Shown here: positions 22,760 through 34,552 of the stretch, piece after piece
Layout: every line of letters starts with the position of its first letter
How positions within the stretch are numbered: position 1 is the stretch's first letter
Source: Rhizoctonia solani
Taxonomy: Eukaryota; Basidiomycota; Agaricomycetes; Cantharellales; Ceratobasidiaceae
Reading direction: 5' to 3'
DNA length: 64,000 nt
Assembly: GCF_016906535.1 (NCBI RefSeq)
Contig: NC_057373.1
Coordinates: 3,472,001-3,536,000, forward strand
The notes under the pieces: generated by a model
Databases searched by the model: none
The model's input: only the letters and a program-made list of their open reading frames with translations
What the model was told of the DNA's origin: nothing
Translations under genes and position numbers: made by a program

Positions 22760-25027
22760 ATGTCAGATATTGGCGCTCTCTCTACGGAGCTGCTATTAAC
22801 GAGTGTTGGCCTTGTACTGGGGTACTTGGCTCTTCGTAAGCTAAGCCCCAGACGACTACCATTGCCCCCAGGACCCCCGTCCTATCCAATCGTCGGACAG
22901 CTCTTCTCCATGCCCAGGTCCTCTGAGGGGCACGCATTCATGGAACTAAGTACAAAATTAAATTGTGAGCAAAATAATCCAACATCAACGGGCACTATTC
23001 GATGACGTCGCTAACTTTCACGCACTAACTTTCACCGCCATTCAGCTGATATCATTTCATACAGCTTCCTAGGGAATACTATAATAGTTTTGAACTCAAA
23101 CGAGGTCGCACATGATCTGCTTGAAAAGCGCTCTATTATTCACTCGGGCAGATACTGTGCCCCCATGCTTGCATCTCCTAATCTGTAAGCAAATTTCATC
23201 AGCATAAATAACTGGTCGTGAAGACTATTTGAAGCATGAACATGAAGAATTTTCTACCCTTCATGAATACGAACGAACTATGGAAGAAACAACGTCGAGC
23301 CATAAATTCTCGGCTCAGTAGCCACGCCGTGATGACGCTCAGAGCTGCACAAGATTCGGAAGCAAGGAGGTTGCTTGATCGCCTTCTCGCAGCCCATGAA
23401 GAGCCAATGACTTCAGAGCACCTCAACACAGAGTTTTATAGGTAAGGCAACCCACCTAAATTCATGATCACGAACAGAGCGCCATATACAAACATATCAA
23501 AACAGAACGACTTCTGCATTATTTCTTCAGTCTGTTTACGGATATGAACTCAAGTCCTCCGAAGATCAGTTCCTTACCGACATTATTATCCTGAACTCGG
23601 TCCTAAACCAAGCGTCTTTACCCACAGGTATTGTATATGCATAATGTCCCCCTTCACTCGAGTGTTATCTTACCTGTTGTACCCCAGGTTTTCTAGTTAA
23701 CGTGTTCCCTTGGATGGAGCATATTCCGGACTGGTTTCCAGGCACTGGATGGAAGCAAACAGCATATCAGTGGCGAGCGTGGAAGGATCGAGCAATAGAC
23801 AATGTCTATAATTGGTCCAAACAACGCATTGTAAGGTACTCGGTGGCATATAAGGGTGTTGCTCTAATATCAGCCCCCTTATAGATTAATGGCCTTGATG
23901 ATAGCTCGGTTGTGTCGCATATTTATAGAGATGCTCGGCAGACGGGCTTCAATGAAGCCGATGCTGACGATTTCTGTAAGAACGTAGCCAGCATATTAGT
24001 AATGGGTGAGTAGCGTTTACTGATATTTTCTCAATATATTGACTCAATTCTATCTACTCGTACGAAGGGGGCACAGAAACAGCAAGTAATTTATGTTCAA
24101 GCTAAATATTTGATGCTAATGCCAATTAATTTATAGTCAACTTTGGCTATGCTGTGGTTTGTAGTGGCGATGGCGATGTATCCGGATATTCAAGAAAAGG
24201 CTCAGCAAGAAATCGATCAAATTGTTGGGACAGATCGATTGCCAAACGTCGAAGATCGTCCCAGTTTACATTACGTTGAAAGATTGTTGACTGAAATAGT
24301 GAGGTGGTATCCCAGTGCGCCGTTTGGTAGGTACTTTTTCCAGTTTTTTTTTTTACCTTCAGAGGCTCATGATTCTGCCTTCTCGAGGTGTGCCGCATGT
24401 TTGCACTGAAGAGAATGAATACAGGGGATACAGAATCCCCAAGGGTGCAGTTATGTGAGTAGACTCAAAGGGTGGAAACGAAACTTCTGACATGAGATAT
24501 TTCATTTAGGATTGGTCATATCAGGTAGATTTCCCCTACAAAACTAATTCGAATCGAAACTAAGTCGAGATATCTGCAGGGCGACCGTCAGAGAAGAACA
24601 TGTTTATAAAGATGCCGAAGAGTTCAATCCAGATCGATTTTTGGATCCAACAGTGCCACCTCCGCAGGCTTTCGGGTGGGGGTTGAGGCGAGTAGATAGT
24701 TTTCTTTGGATTTGAGCGTAACTCCAATTTTGTCTACAATAGGATCTGTCCCGGACAACACTTTTTCAGAGAAATGTTTTATATTGAGGTGGTTTTGATT
24801 CTCGCAACTATGAAGGTCGAGAGATGTAAAGACGAGAACGGTAAAGACATCGTACCCACCGCCGAGACGACGGAGAACAACGTGATTTCGTAAGTTCAAA
24901 TACGTATATTGGGCTGTTCTGGATAATTGATATTACATATGGGTTAACCAGACGCCCAGTACCCTTCAAAGTCAAAATTGTCCCCCGTTCTGAGCACCAT
25001 GCAGAACTCATACGCACGGCAGTGTGA
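22760..25027 (+). CDS. cytochrome P450 monooxygenase
   Basis: A membrane-anchored haem monooxygenase of the ER. ATG 22760 gives an N-terminal anchor (ELLLTSVGLVLGYLALRKL) and the proline hinge LPLPPGPPSYPIVGQL. Then come helix-C WKKQRRAINSRL (about 23285), an I-helix ending just before ILVMGGTET (about 23995-24080), the K-helix ExxR as TEIVRWYPSAPF (about 24290-24325), the PERF-like FNPDRFLDP (about 24625) and the haem loop FGWGLRICPG. The haem Cys is in ATCTGTCCC at 24744. The motif is exact only if the intron at 24688-24742 uses a GC donor. About ten short introns break the gene. It ends HAELIRTAV and TGA at 25025-25027. The sequence style resembles basidiomycete P450s often labelled O-methylsterigmatocystin oxidoreductase, but the substrate cannot be told. 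Confidence 0.9.
24688..24742 (+). other. GC-AG intron through the P450 haem loop
   Basis: Exon text TTCGGGTGGGGGTTGAG ends at 24687 and GATCTGTCCCGG starts at 24743. Joining them gives FGWGLRICPG, an exact FxxGxRxCxG haem motif. The 55 nt removed begin GCGAGT and end ATAG. The nearby GT donor at 24691 breaks the frame. Confidence 0.8.
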
Positions 25028-27531
25028 TTGCTGAGACTGCCTTCGATCCTGATCCAAGGTATGCTTTCTTGAACTTAATTTTATCTCGCTTCGAGCTTGT
25101 GGTTATATGCACCGATACCCAATGTAATTTGTATGAAAAGCATTTTGGGTTATTTATTCGAGTTTCATACTATGTTGGTGTAATATTCTACATCACAGGA
25201 CTACACAAAACCTTTGATGTTCTTTTGTTTGCCAGTGTCGACACCAAGTCAAAGAACCCGACAATTACTTCTAATGATAGCTAAATATATGTATCATGAT
25301 GGATCGTGATAGATAGGGTCAATTGATCCCGTGGCTATAAGACACGCACGCACAGTGATTCAAATACCCAAGGGCTCTATGTACTCACGCACCCCCTCAG
25401 TGGTCAAGCACAACTGGGGGGCCCAGAATAATATGGTGATGGCCAATTAAACTCAAGAATTTGATATCCCACAAAGACATTGCTTCACAAGATACAGTTG
25501 AGCTACGGTAGTTTTTAGAACTCTCAATACTTCGGGTGACGCTATTGTGCAGAGATACATAATCCCACATTCAATCAGCTTTGCGACACATCCAAGGTCC
25601 TGGACCGGCAACGACTTAGTTGCAATTGTATAGCTGAACTGCCTCTAGGCGACCTGTTGGGAACTTCACGCGAGGCTTTAGAGCTAATTGCAAAAGAAGA
25701 GCTAAGTTAGGGATGCTGATATATTGGTAGAATGCACGTGGTGTTGAGTTCTGAGGGCGACAACCAAACCAGCGGCATATCTCATGTAATCAGATTGTGG
25801 GGCCACAGCACCACCACCGGCAACCTCTAGAGTTATGGTAATTGCTGCAACTTATTCGTACTCTTCCTACGTGGGCGGTGCGTGGAAGGATGGATAGAAC
25901 TCGGGGGCCAGAAAACTGAAACCATCAATGGCATGCCAATCCGAGTAAACGGGTATCCGCCTTATGTTCCTGTGCATATCAGGCCTCGATGACAGTGGCA
26001 TTCAAAATAATTGAAATAATCAACTGTTAAGCTACCAGTTGAGTCGACCATTTTAAACATCACCAGATCACTTGCCATTTTCGCCAGTCATATAGTTTGG
26101 AGTCCAAGCCAAGGTCAACACCTGTAGACAAATCATTCCTTATAAGCTTCCATACCCAAATGTATGGTACCTGATTTTCCCATGCGCCCAAGCCACGTTC
26201 AAAGCCACCAATGGCGTGCCCGCGCAAACTTTTGAATGCGATTAGGGAAATCCGAGATATGGCCACCCCCCCGACCCGAAAACACTGCCCGCATAAAAGG
26301 CAACCCGGAAGCCCCAGATATGGGATTCCCAGAGGTGCTTGTTGAGCAAATGAATTGTGAATATCAAATACCCATTAGGAAATGCGACCATCATGTACAC
26401 ACCGAGTTGTATCAGAGTCCGAGCCTTGCGCAAGCGAACTGTCATCTCAGAGAGGACCCGCATGGTGTTTTGCACGTTGCCACGCTTCGGTCAAGTGATG
26501 AATTGCTTCCCAATTATCCTTCAGGTGCTACTTTCCCCCACAGACTGATTCAGCCGTGCCATGCTACCCAAAACCAAACCGCTCGTGAGTGATCATGCAC
26601 GAGTACAAGGGTCCTCGTAAAACGCCTGGACCATAGGAGTGTATTCGGACTTTTGACCACGTCGCTTGATAGTTTTCTCCGGTTCCTTGAATTCTCTGTT
26701 TCACAATACTTCATGGTCGAGAGTATGATCTTGTATCTCGGCTATCTGTGCTGGCCGCTTTGGCCCTCGCCATCAAGAATCACTTGGGGTGAAGTGTATA
26801 CAAGGGTTCTTCCGGGCGCCTTGTGGATGATTCAATTCATGAATGATCGCTAAGCATTCCATGAGAACATAAAGCTTACTACGATCCGTGAGTACTTTTT
26901 GTTCTTTGGTAAGCTTTTTTTCCACTCCTTGATGGGACTTGGAGCCCAGGTACCGAGGGCTCCCCACTAAGGTTCTTGGTAGTTATTGAATAGCGCTGTG
27001 GGGCTAGGATGTGGTACATCGATCATGATTGAGCTCAAATGTATCATTCTCGGTACAATGGTGATGTGCTGCCAGAGAATCGTTTCGTGCCACTATATTA
27101 TTTTGAAATACCTTGTGAGGCACCTTCCGGTTCTCCAGCTTTGTCCGGGTCCCAGATGCCCTTTCTGTACTTGAATTCAACAACTATTTGATGCATCCTA
27201 TTACAATAATAATAAAATACACCCTTGGGCATGACTGATCACTTTAAAGGTTCATATGATAAAGGTTGAAATTTGCTTATCTGAAGAGCGTATCCAATTG
27301 GACATACTCCCTTTCCCATGAAAGGTATCGCCATCCGTAGACGCCTCAAAGCGCCACCTTTTACGCATACAATCACACATCACCAAAAAGGCAGCAAACA
27401 AGGCTACTATTATTAAAAATCCCAATCCATAAAAACAAGAGAGGAGCACAAAACCTAAGGTACTTTAAAAAAGGAAAAGAGTGACATCAATGGGCGGTGG
27501 GGGGCATGAAGTCATACACAAGCGCGCTCTC
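25028..27531. other. 2.5 kb gene-poor region, possible decayed coding on the minus strand
   Basis: No intact gene. On the minus strand, 26980 to 26050 holds a chain of open stretches in changing frames with protein-like composition (for example KKLTKEQKVLTDRSKLYVL about 26920, then VRLRKARTLIQLGVY about 26430 and YIWVWKLIRNDLS about 26150), broken by stops. This looks like a decayed gene or transposon-derived reading frame, but I recognise no family. Confidence 0.35.
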
Positions 27532-28591
27532 TTAGTTCTGCCTCTTGGGGAGCTCGCCGACAGGGAGGTGCAAGTAGCCGGTCTCGGGGCTGTACAAGGC
27601 GGCGGTGGCGATGTAGTAAGAGATGAACGAGGTGATGGCACCAAATACACCGGCGGCCTTCATGACGGAGACTATTGGAATACGGTGGTTAGTTGAGCCG
27701 GAAGGGTTGTGGAGTAAGGCGGGTGGACTTACGCTTCTCTTGGTACTCGCCAATCATGAGCAACAAGAACGTCAGGGTGAGGAAGCCCAACATCGAGGCG
27801 AGAGCGATCGAGGAGCGGAAGGTACCGAAGAAGATAAGAAGGGACAGGATGAACCAGACCAAGAACTAGTAGTTGGATTAGTACGAGTGGACTGACAGGG
27901 GGGGCAAGGGCTCACGAAAACACCCATGGCATCGTTGAGTTGGTTCGCGGCGTTTCCAGTGTAAGACTCGAGGATACTGTAACACACGAGCTCAGTCGAG
28001 TTCGATGAGTAGAGATAGAATGTACCTACCCAGTGCCGGGCCAGTTGATGACAGCGTACGAGAGCCAGAAGCCTCCATAGCAGCTGAATCCAGTAGCTCC
28101 CAACGAGTTGCCCTCGGCGAACTCCCACATTCCAGCCAAAAGTTGAGTCAATCCACCAATCGCCATAGCCATACCAACAACCACGTTAGTCTGAACCAGG
28201 CATGTAAGTATACAGTCGATGCAGTTAAACTATGGGACTTACAGCCTGGATGTGACGAGTACGGAGCAAGTACAAGCTGTACATCAACAAGGTCGAGGCA
28301 AACGACATCAATCCAAGCGGGCTGGGGTTACCGAGCTTCCTGTGAGGGCTGAAATTGGGGAAAGACGATCAGTCCAGTTCAACGATGCAACGTCCCAAAT
28401 ACGCACTAAACGGGGAAGGCACGCTGCGTATCGCTGGTGCGGACACGCTCGAGCTCGGTTCCGTCGTATTCAGCCAATGGGCGGGTGATGCTGCGAGGAG
28501 TCGGGTTGACAGGAGCAGGAGCGGGGGCGTCACTGCCAGTTCCGACGGGAGCCTCGTCGATGGTCTTGGGTTGCTTTTCGAGATCGGCCAT
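27532..28591 (-). CDS. GPR1/FUN34/YaaH-family acetate/ammonium-type transporter (copy 1)
   Basis: Six-helix plasma-membrane protein of the AceTr family (yeast Ady2/Ato), linked to acetate uptake and ammonium export. ATG 28591 gives MADLEKQPKTIDEAP and a proline/alanine-rich cytosolic N-terminus. Diagnostic parts follow: KLGNPSPLGLMSFAS (the family NPAPLGL signature), TNVVVGMAMAIGGLTQLLAG, MWEFAEGN, CYGGFWLSYAVINWPG, NQLNDAMGVF, FLVWFILSLLIFFGT, FLTLTFLLLMIGEY and SYYIATAALYSPETGYLHL, ending LPVGELPKRQN. About seven short introns are present. A second paralogue lies at 52916-54125 with the same exon order and tail. All family motifs are intact. Confidence 0.92.
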
Positions 28592-29052
28592 TGTAAATAA
28601 GGTTAATGAAAAGTGTTAGGTAAGTAGTAACTTGTGTAATTAGAAATGGCCGAGCGAGAGCGAGAGGAGAAGAGGTAGGTTGGGAGGAGAGAGGACTGGG
28701 TCGTCACAAGGAAGTTGAGACAGAGAAGCTGGTGGTTCATATACCTCTGCAAGAGGAGTATTGCGTTGTTGGTAGTGCGGCCATGGCTAGATTTCGGGCG
28801 GTGTTTAGGGCTCGGCACAAAGGCGACAGCTCGCTCGAGACTTGCTTAATGGGGTGACAGCTGGGACTGAGGCCACTGACACCTAGCCACAGGATAAACT
28901 TGGGTGATTAATACGGTTTAATGAGCGCATGTTATGATGGGAACAGCAACGATAGCTCAGATCTCGTTAGGGTGGGAACAAACTAGGCATGAAGTTGGCG
29001 CTTATCATGGCACGTGACTAGTCGCTCATTCCTGACTTGGCTTAACTTTTCA
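28592..29052. other. divergent promoter region
   Basis: About 460 nt between the divergently transcribed transporter and ribosomal protein genes. Both promoters should be here. A pyrimidine-rich stretch (on the minus strand a purine-rich one) near 28650-28700 is likely transporter leader. Confidence 0.4.
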
Positions 29053-29849
29053 ATGTCACTTGCACGACTCCGCATTGTTGCTCCCCGACTAACATGCCGG
29101 GCGCTTTCCTCTAGTACTCCGTTGTATAACAATACATCTCAAACTCGGGCTCCGAACCCTGCTTCATCGCCCGATCATGAAAGTCCTAAATATGCCTTGG
29201 GATTTCTGGATATGCTCGCTCGGCCTCCAGAGGGAGATACATATGCGGGCCCGGGTGGGCGGTCGGCCCTTCGTGGAGAGCGATACTCTCATCCGGAAGA
29301 TATCGAATATACTCGGCAACTCCGTCCAGGTTCGACCGATCAAGTTTACCGCATGTATGTCAAGTCGACCAGCAACAATACGATTATTACCTTGACGGAC
29401 CCTGAGGGAAATGCGCTCAAGGGAGGATCCGCAAGCGGTGGGAGTGTTGGATTCAAGGGCGTAGCTCGTAGCGGTATGTGTGATACTTCGAGTAATAATG
29501 GATTTGCCTATATCAATCGGTTTCACTAGGATACGAGGCTGGTTACCAATGCGCACTGCGTATCTTTAGCCGGATCAGCGAATTAAAAAAGACTGTGAAC
29601 CCTGCCCTCGGCGACCTCAAAATCGAGCTACTCTTGAACGGAATGTTGGGACAGGGGCGAGAGGCGGTTTATCGTGCATTGATGACACAGGACGGTGAGC
29701 ACCTCAGAACATAAAAAAGAGTCAAGTAATGCACCTGACATTCATCATGACGGATAGGTGAACAGGTGCGCAACCTCATCTGCAGGGTAACGGATACGAG
29801 CCGGATTCGCGTTGGAGGTACTCGTCCAAAGAAACGCCGGATTCTTTGA
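29053..29849 (+). CDS. mitochondrial small-subunit ribosomal protein uS11m
   Basis: The S11 protein of the mitochondrial ribosome small subunit, sitting in the platform near the 3' end of the rRNA. ATG 29053 gives a basic, hydroxylated mitochondrial presequence (MSLARLRIVAPRLTCRALSS). The S11 core starts at YRMYVKSTSNNTIITLTDPE and KGGSASGGSVGFKGVARS, splices at 29474 (GT-AG) to GYEAGYQCALRIFSRI, continues LGDLKIELLLNGMLGQGREA and after a second intron EQVRNLICRVTDTSRIRVGG, and ends with the family's RPKKRRIL and TGA at 29847-29849. The start at 29053 is preferred over 29014 because it begins the presequence. Confidence 0.93.
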
Positions 29850-30534
29850 TGTGGATCACCCTTGTGCATTTTTTTTTATACTTTGTCTTCGCCTGGCACA
29901 TGTGCATTCCCGAGCTTTTATCGCATTACGGAACTGGGTCAATTCAGACTATACGAAGGACAATGGTCTATGCCATATTCAGTCGCAACGCGTAAGAAGA
30001 TGGAGCTCAATTCATGCTCTAGGAATTCCAAAGAATGATATAATTAGCGATTCGAGTCTAAATTATATGCTCGTCCTTATTCTTGGGGAGCCATGTGCTA
30101 TATTTGTCCTGAATTAGTCAGATCGGAGTCATGGCAATCGCATAGAAAAGGCAACAGTTGTGAAGACTGTTGCTATCGACCGGATGTTCTTTTCTTGCCT
30201 TGCACGTGCAGTACAATTGATCAGGAACTTGGCCCATTAGCGATGAGATAATGAGGGGAAACATCTCCAAGGCATCCTTTTCGAAGATCGCGATGCGTCG
30301 AGCCACTGATGCATTTGGGAATCCTTTCGGCACTAGATACGATGGCTGCTATATAAAGCTCTAGTGAGGGCTCTCCAAAAGATCACCTTTCGGTCCCCCA
30401 CACGTTCTACAGTCAACTTTCTTCATTTTCACCATTTTACATCTGAGGCCGGTCCCTCACACTCTTTGAAATTATATCCGTTATATCTACTTGAGCACTC
30501 GTTTTCACTTGACTTTGATATATTGGTCATCATC
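29850..30534. other. intergenic, promoter of the secreted protein gene
   Basis: About 685 nt. The right end holds a TATA box (30350) and a pyrimidine-rich leader for the Egh16-like gene. The left end is uS11m 3' UTR. No coding evidence. Confidence 0.45.
30350..30357 (+). promoter_or_regulatory. TATA box of the Egh16-like secreted protein gene
   Basis: TATATAAA lies 178 nt upstream of ATG 30535; a pyrimidine-rich leader lies between. Consistent with a strongly regulated fungal promoter. Confidence 0.5.
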
Positions 30535-31349
30535 ATGTTCTTCGCCAAGACTTTCCTTGTTCTCGCCGCCTTGTCTACCTCTGTCCTCGGCCACGCTGCC
30601 GTTGCACCAGCTCTTGGTGCAAAGGGAACCACCGTTGCACGCAACAACGCAAGTTCAAGTTTCAATCCTACCCAACTGCATACAACTTACTTAACCTATT
30701 TTAGGCACAACGTCCGAGCAACGCCAAACCCTGCGGCAACACCGCTCTTTCGGCCATCGACAGCTCCAACGCCGTGACGCTCAACGGCAACTCGTTCACC
30801 GTGACGGCGACCAACTTCAACGGCGGACGGGACGGCTCTACCCAGTTCACCGCCCAAGTCGACCCCACGGGCAAAGGAACCGGGTTCAAAGCCGCGACGG
30901 TGACGAAAAACGGCGAGGCCGCGCCCAAGGGAACCGGTAACGTCCAAATCACCGTGCAGATGCCGGCTGGTACCAAGTGTACGGGCGGAGCTGCTGGGAA
31001 CCGGTGCCTTGTTTCGTTCAAGTCGGCCGGTGGATTTGGCAATTGCGTGGTAGTCTCTTGTGAGTTGAATCGATGTTTGTGGTTCGTTGGAGCTCGGGCT
31101 GATCGGGTTTTGTTGTTATTGTAGCTGGTGGAGGTAACGCTGCGGCTGGAGCCAAAGCTGGAGCCAAGGGAACTAAGAACACACGTAGCGTAAGTGGTGG
31201 TGTGATATATAGATAGGCGAACTGGTATCTGACCGACCTGTGTTTCTCAGCGCCTTCATGCTCGTGATTTCCTTGCTAGTCTTGAGGAAACGGGCGAGTA
31301 CGCAAAGCGAGTTATTTCGCGTGCATGGGTGTCTCGTGACACTGCTTGA
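30535..31349 (+). CDS. secreted Egh16/Gas1-like protein
   Basis: A small secreted protein of the group often named GEgh16 or Egh16-like virulence factor; members in mildew and blast fungi are made during host penetration. Function here is inferred from similarity in style only. ATG 30535 gives a signal peptide (MFFAKTFLVLAALSTSVLG) cleaved before HAAVAPALG. Exon 1 ends ARNN at 30648; exon 2 starts AQRPSNAKPCGNTALS at 30705, so the intron between uses a GC donor. The core has TLNGNSFTVTATNFNGG, TQFTAQVDPTGKGTG, QITVQMPAGTKCTGG and CLVSFKSAGGFGNCVVVS, with four cysteines that can pair. A Gly/Ala-rich tail, then RLHARDFLASLEETGEYAKR, ends in TGA at 31347-31349. No membrane anchor or GPI signal is visible. 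Confidence 0.75.
30649..30704 (+). other. GC-AG intron in the Egh16-like gene
   Basis: The 56 nt start with GCAAGT, the commonest GC-type donor, and end TTTTAG. Joining the flanks gives RNN then AQRPSNAKPCGN in phase 0; other donors here break the frame. Confidence 0.75.
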
Positions 31350-31609
31350 GAATAGGATAATTGGATTCATTTAACGCATGTTTTCAAGAGTGTATTTTGT
31401 GGTATTAATGATATACTGCTATTGTTGTGGGGTAATTTGCGGTCTGAACGAATCTTTCAGTATTACAGAGGGGGTGATTACTCGTTGGCTGCATAATGAC
31501 TAAATTTGAGTTACAACGGTGATCGTCGTGGATGACGCAAGGTAATCGAGGCGCTTGAGGCCAAATCACGTGGCAAATTGCATCTTGTATTTTACCACCG
31601 AATGCCAGT

Positions 31610-34552
31610 ATGGACGACGATGGGGGCGACGTGCGGGTCTATGTCGAACCCGGGGCATCCCACTACCATGCTGGAGAAATAGCTACGTTTACAATCAGCT
31701 TCACCAATACCCGGACTGTCCCAACTCAGACACCTCAGACCATTCGCCCGCTCATTGCTCGTAGGAAATCCGAAGATCAAATAAATGCATATGGCCGCAC
31801 TAGGGGACACAGAAAGGCTTTCAGCTCGGTCAGCGAGGCGAGGATGGCTAGGCCCCCCACCAGCCCTGGAATTCGTCGAGTCACACCCCCTCCAGTTGCT
31901 AAATATACACCATTGACTTCCTCGTCGCTATCTCAGCCAACCGTCACTAGGAAGGGTCTTATTGGCGTAAAGAAACAATCCAATGGCACAGTTTCGTCAG
32001 TTATCGCGGCTCCTGGGCGTTCACTTAGCATCACAATTGCTCCCCGTAATGGCGAGGATGGTTCATTGGCCATAAATGGTAATGGAACACCTACAACTCC
32101 GATACATCGAGGCAGGTTTCTTCACACCGGTCTTGTTTTTATTATCATTCTTACTGATTCTCTAGCTTCTCCTCGAGCCACTCGCACCAAGAACGGAATT
32201 CCACTATCTCATCCCCATGCTCGCAAACAATCCGCAGCCCTGGACGGCGCATTCCCGGTAGTCTCGTCTCATCTCCATCGCATACCACCCACAACGCCTT
32301 CCACCGCCTCCTTCTCGTCGAGCCTTGCGCCCATCACAGAGTCCACCTCGCTCGATACAATAGCAACTCCAGACACACCCCTCAAACGAACACCCGACGT
32401 ATCCGGCTCATCCACTCCGTACCCTGATAGCCCTTGCACACCATCCCCAGACGACAACTCGGCACTCATCCTTCTCGCACATGCCCAAGTTACCGGGACC
32501 CTCACCCTCGAACCGCCCTCGGCCGCCTTGGCCGCCAGTTGGCGCGTCGCAGAGCTAGGCTCCGGTCGACGCGTTGTGGGCGGGGGACGCATGGGAATCG
32601 GAGTCGCCCCTCGCCCACGAGCAGCATCCGGTGTCGGCGCATGGCTGGGCATGTCCGAATCCAGGAATGGGCCGAGCGTCCGCGCCGCGTTAGGGTTGGG
32701 CGGACTCGCGTCGGCCGACTCGAGCACGGCTTCTCTGGCGAGTGCTCCCCCCGACTCGCCTCCGAGTCGACCGTTCAGAAAAGGACACCAACGGGCGACG
32801 TCGATGGCTAGTTATATTCCGGGGATGTCGAGTATTTCGGCGTTGTTGAGTCCGTTTGGGGATGATACTGCCGTGGGAGCTGGTGGTAGCCGGCCTAGTA
32901 GTCGGGCGAGTGGCCGAGCAAGTGATGCGCTTGGTCCTGGGACTTTGGTACTACCAACTGGAGGCGGAGCGGGGGCCATGGATATGATGGGATCGCTAGG
33001 CACGGTGGAACAGGGTGTATTTCCAGTACTGGAATCCCAGCCCAGCGTCCTGGCTGTGGACTTGACGTTGAAGCCAGGAGAGACTCGGAAGTGTGAGTTT
33101 TGACCTTTGTAATTTTCTTTCTTCGTTTTCTAATCCATCTTTCATAGATACTTACTCTGTGTCACTCCCCGCGGCACTTCCACCGTCTTTCAGAGGGAAA
33201 TACTTTCGTTTGACTTATTTTCTTGTCATTGGAACGACCAGACCAGACTCGGAAGCTGATGCTGGCCAGTTGCGGCGGGTCATTCGTGTGCCAATACGGA
33301 TGTATAATCACGTTGCAGGTATGTTTGTATATTCGAATATTTATACCGAATTATCAATACAACGTCATCCAGTTGGCCAAATACCAAGATCATATGATTT
33401 GATGTGGCCGCTTGCCAGAAGGCGGGATGGAGCCATGCTTGTCGGAAGTGTCGAAGACAACAAGGCGTCACTGGCAGGTTTCGAGAAAGGTGCTCGTAAG
33501 TATCTCGATATTTCCCTCGAACCATACTAACCAAACGCTAGCCCACCCAGCGCCAAACCGATCTTTAGCAGACAAGATAAGACTGACAAGGTCGGAACTC
33601 GAGTCGTATGCACGTAAACTATTGGTCGAATCGAGTCCCAACACTCTCGCTGCCGAACTGAGCAAAATGCGACTCTCGCCGGGCGGGATGCGGAATGATG
33701 ACGATATCGAGGGCGCGAACATGAGCTGTCGAGATGCGGTGGAAGTTGTGACAAGGCATTCCAAGAAAGGTCCGTTCAAGATACTCACCTGGTCAGGAGT
33801 GTTTATTGAAATTGGGCTATTAGTATCATATGATATTGCCAAAGATGGAAAAACTGTCGCGATTATCACTTTTGTCAAAGCATCCTATCGGTTGGGCGAA
33901 ACCATACTTGGTGCAATCGAGTTCAATAACCCTAACATGGATGGACAAGTTCTCAAGGTATGTTCGGCGCTCGTACGTTCTAGTCGAATGCTAACAATAT
34001 CCTGCACAGTACTCGGCAACACTCGAATCAACCGAATCGTTCCCACTCCATACCCCTGCTCCTCAAACCCGAAAGCACGCAGAACACCATGTAGCATATG
34101 CATCGGGTGCCCAAAGGGCTGCGTTTTCGCTTGACATTCCATCAGACGGTACACCCACATTTGTCCTTCGCACGGGCGAATCGGCTGGACGAGGGACTAT
34201 CGAAGGTGGCTTGCAGTGGCGAGTGCGTATGGCCTTGGTGGTATGTATGGCTCCCGCCGGACGGGTGCGATATCTCGAGCCAGACGGGCCAGGAAACGAC
34301 TGGGGCGAAGCGTGGAAAGCATCTGGCGATCCCGCTCCTCTGGGACCTGTGGACCCGAAAGTGCCTCCGGCTACCACAGAAGGATGGGGCTCGTTCTTCC
34401 GAGGCTGGACTGGGGACGAGGAGCCCGCGAACCAAGAGTCTGATGAGGGATGGACAAGACTTAGGCCCGAGACTATCGAGTGTGAGTTGCCGATTGCGGT
34501 GTTTCCGGGTAGTACTGCGTATCAGCCCAGCGGGTTTGATACGTGGGCCTAG
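31610..34552 (+). CDS. RGP1: Rgp1-family protein, partner of Ric1 in a Ypt6/Rab6 exchange factor
   Basis: Rgp1 with Ric1 activates the Golgi GTPase Ypt6/Rab6. ATG 31610 gives MDDDGGDVRVYVEPGASHYH and AGEIATFTISFTNTR, the arrestin-like N-terminal strand set typical of Rgp1. A long Ser/Pro-rich disordered insert follows (about 31740-32960). The conserved part resumes at VFPVLESQPSVLAVDLTLKPGE, and after an intron SVSLPAALPPSFRGKYFRLT, YFLVIGTTR, RVIRVPIRMYNHV, then PFKILTWSG-side repeats, VAIITFVKASYRLGETILG, EFNNP and the C-terminal YSATLE-type strands. The final exon ends EDSIECELPI-like text IECELPIAVFPGSTAYQ and PSGFDTWA with TAG at 34550-34552. Several GT-AG introns are present, and one candidate GC-AG intron lies at 32112-32165. 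The insert is long for the family but common in basidiomycetes. Confidence 0.85.
32112..32165 (+). other. candidate GC-AG intron in the Rgp1 gene
   Basis: The 54 nt start GCAGGT and end CTCTAG, with a branch-like CTGAT near the end. Read through, it encodes a hydrophobic stretch (GLVFIIILTDSL) inside a Ser/Pro-rich region, which is out of place. Removal keeps the frame. Retention also keeps it, so this is less certain than the others. Confidence 0.5.

Noticed and set aside
30696..31042. minus-strand frames opposite the Egh16-like exon
   Set aside because: Antisense shadows of a GC-rich coding exon with a clear family match on the plus strand.
32269..32727. 152-codon minus-strand frame
   Set aside because: Shadow of the Ser/Pro-rich insert of Rgp1, whose GC-rich codons leave the other strand open.
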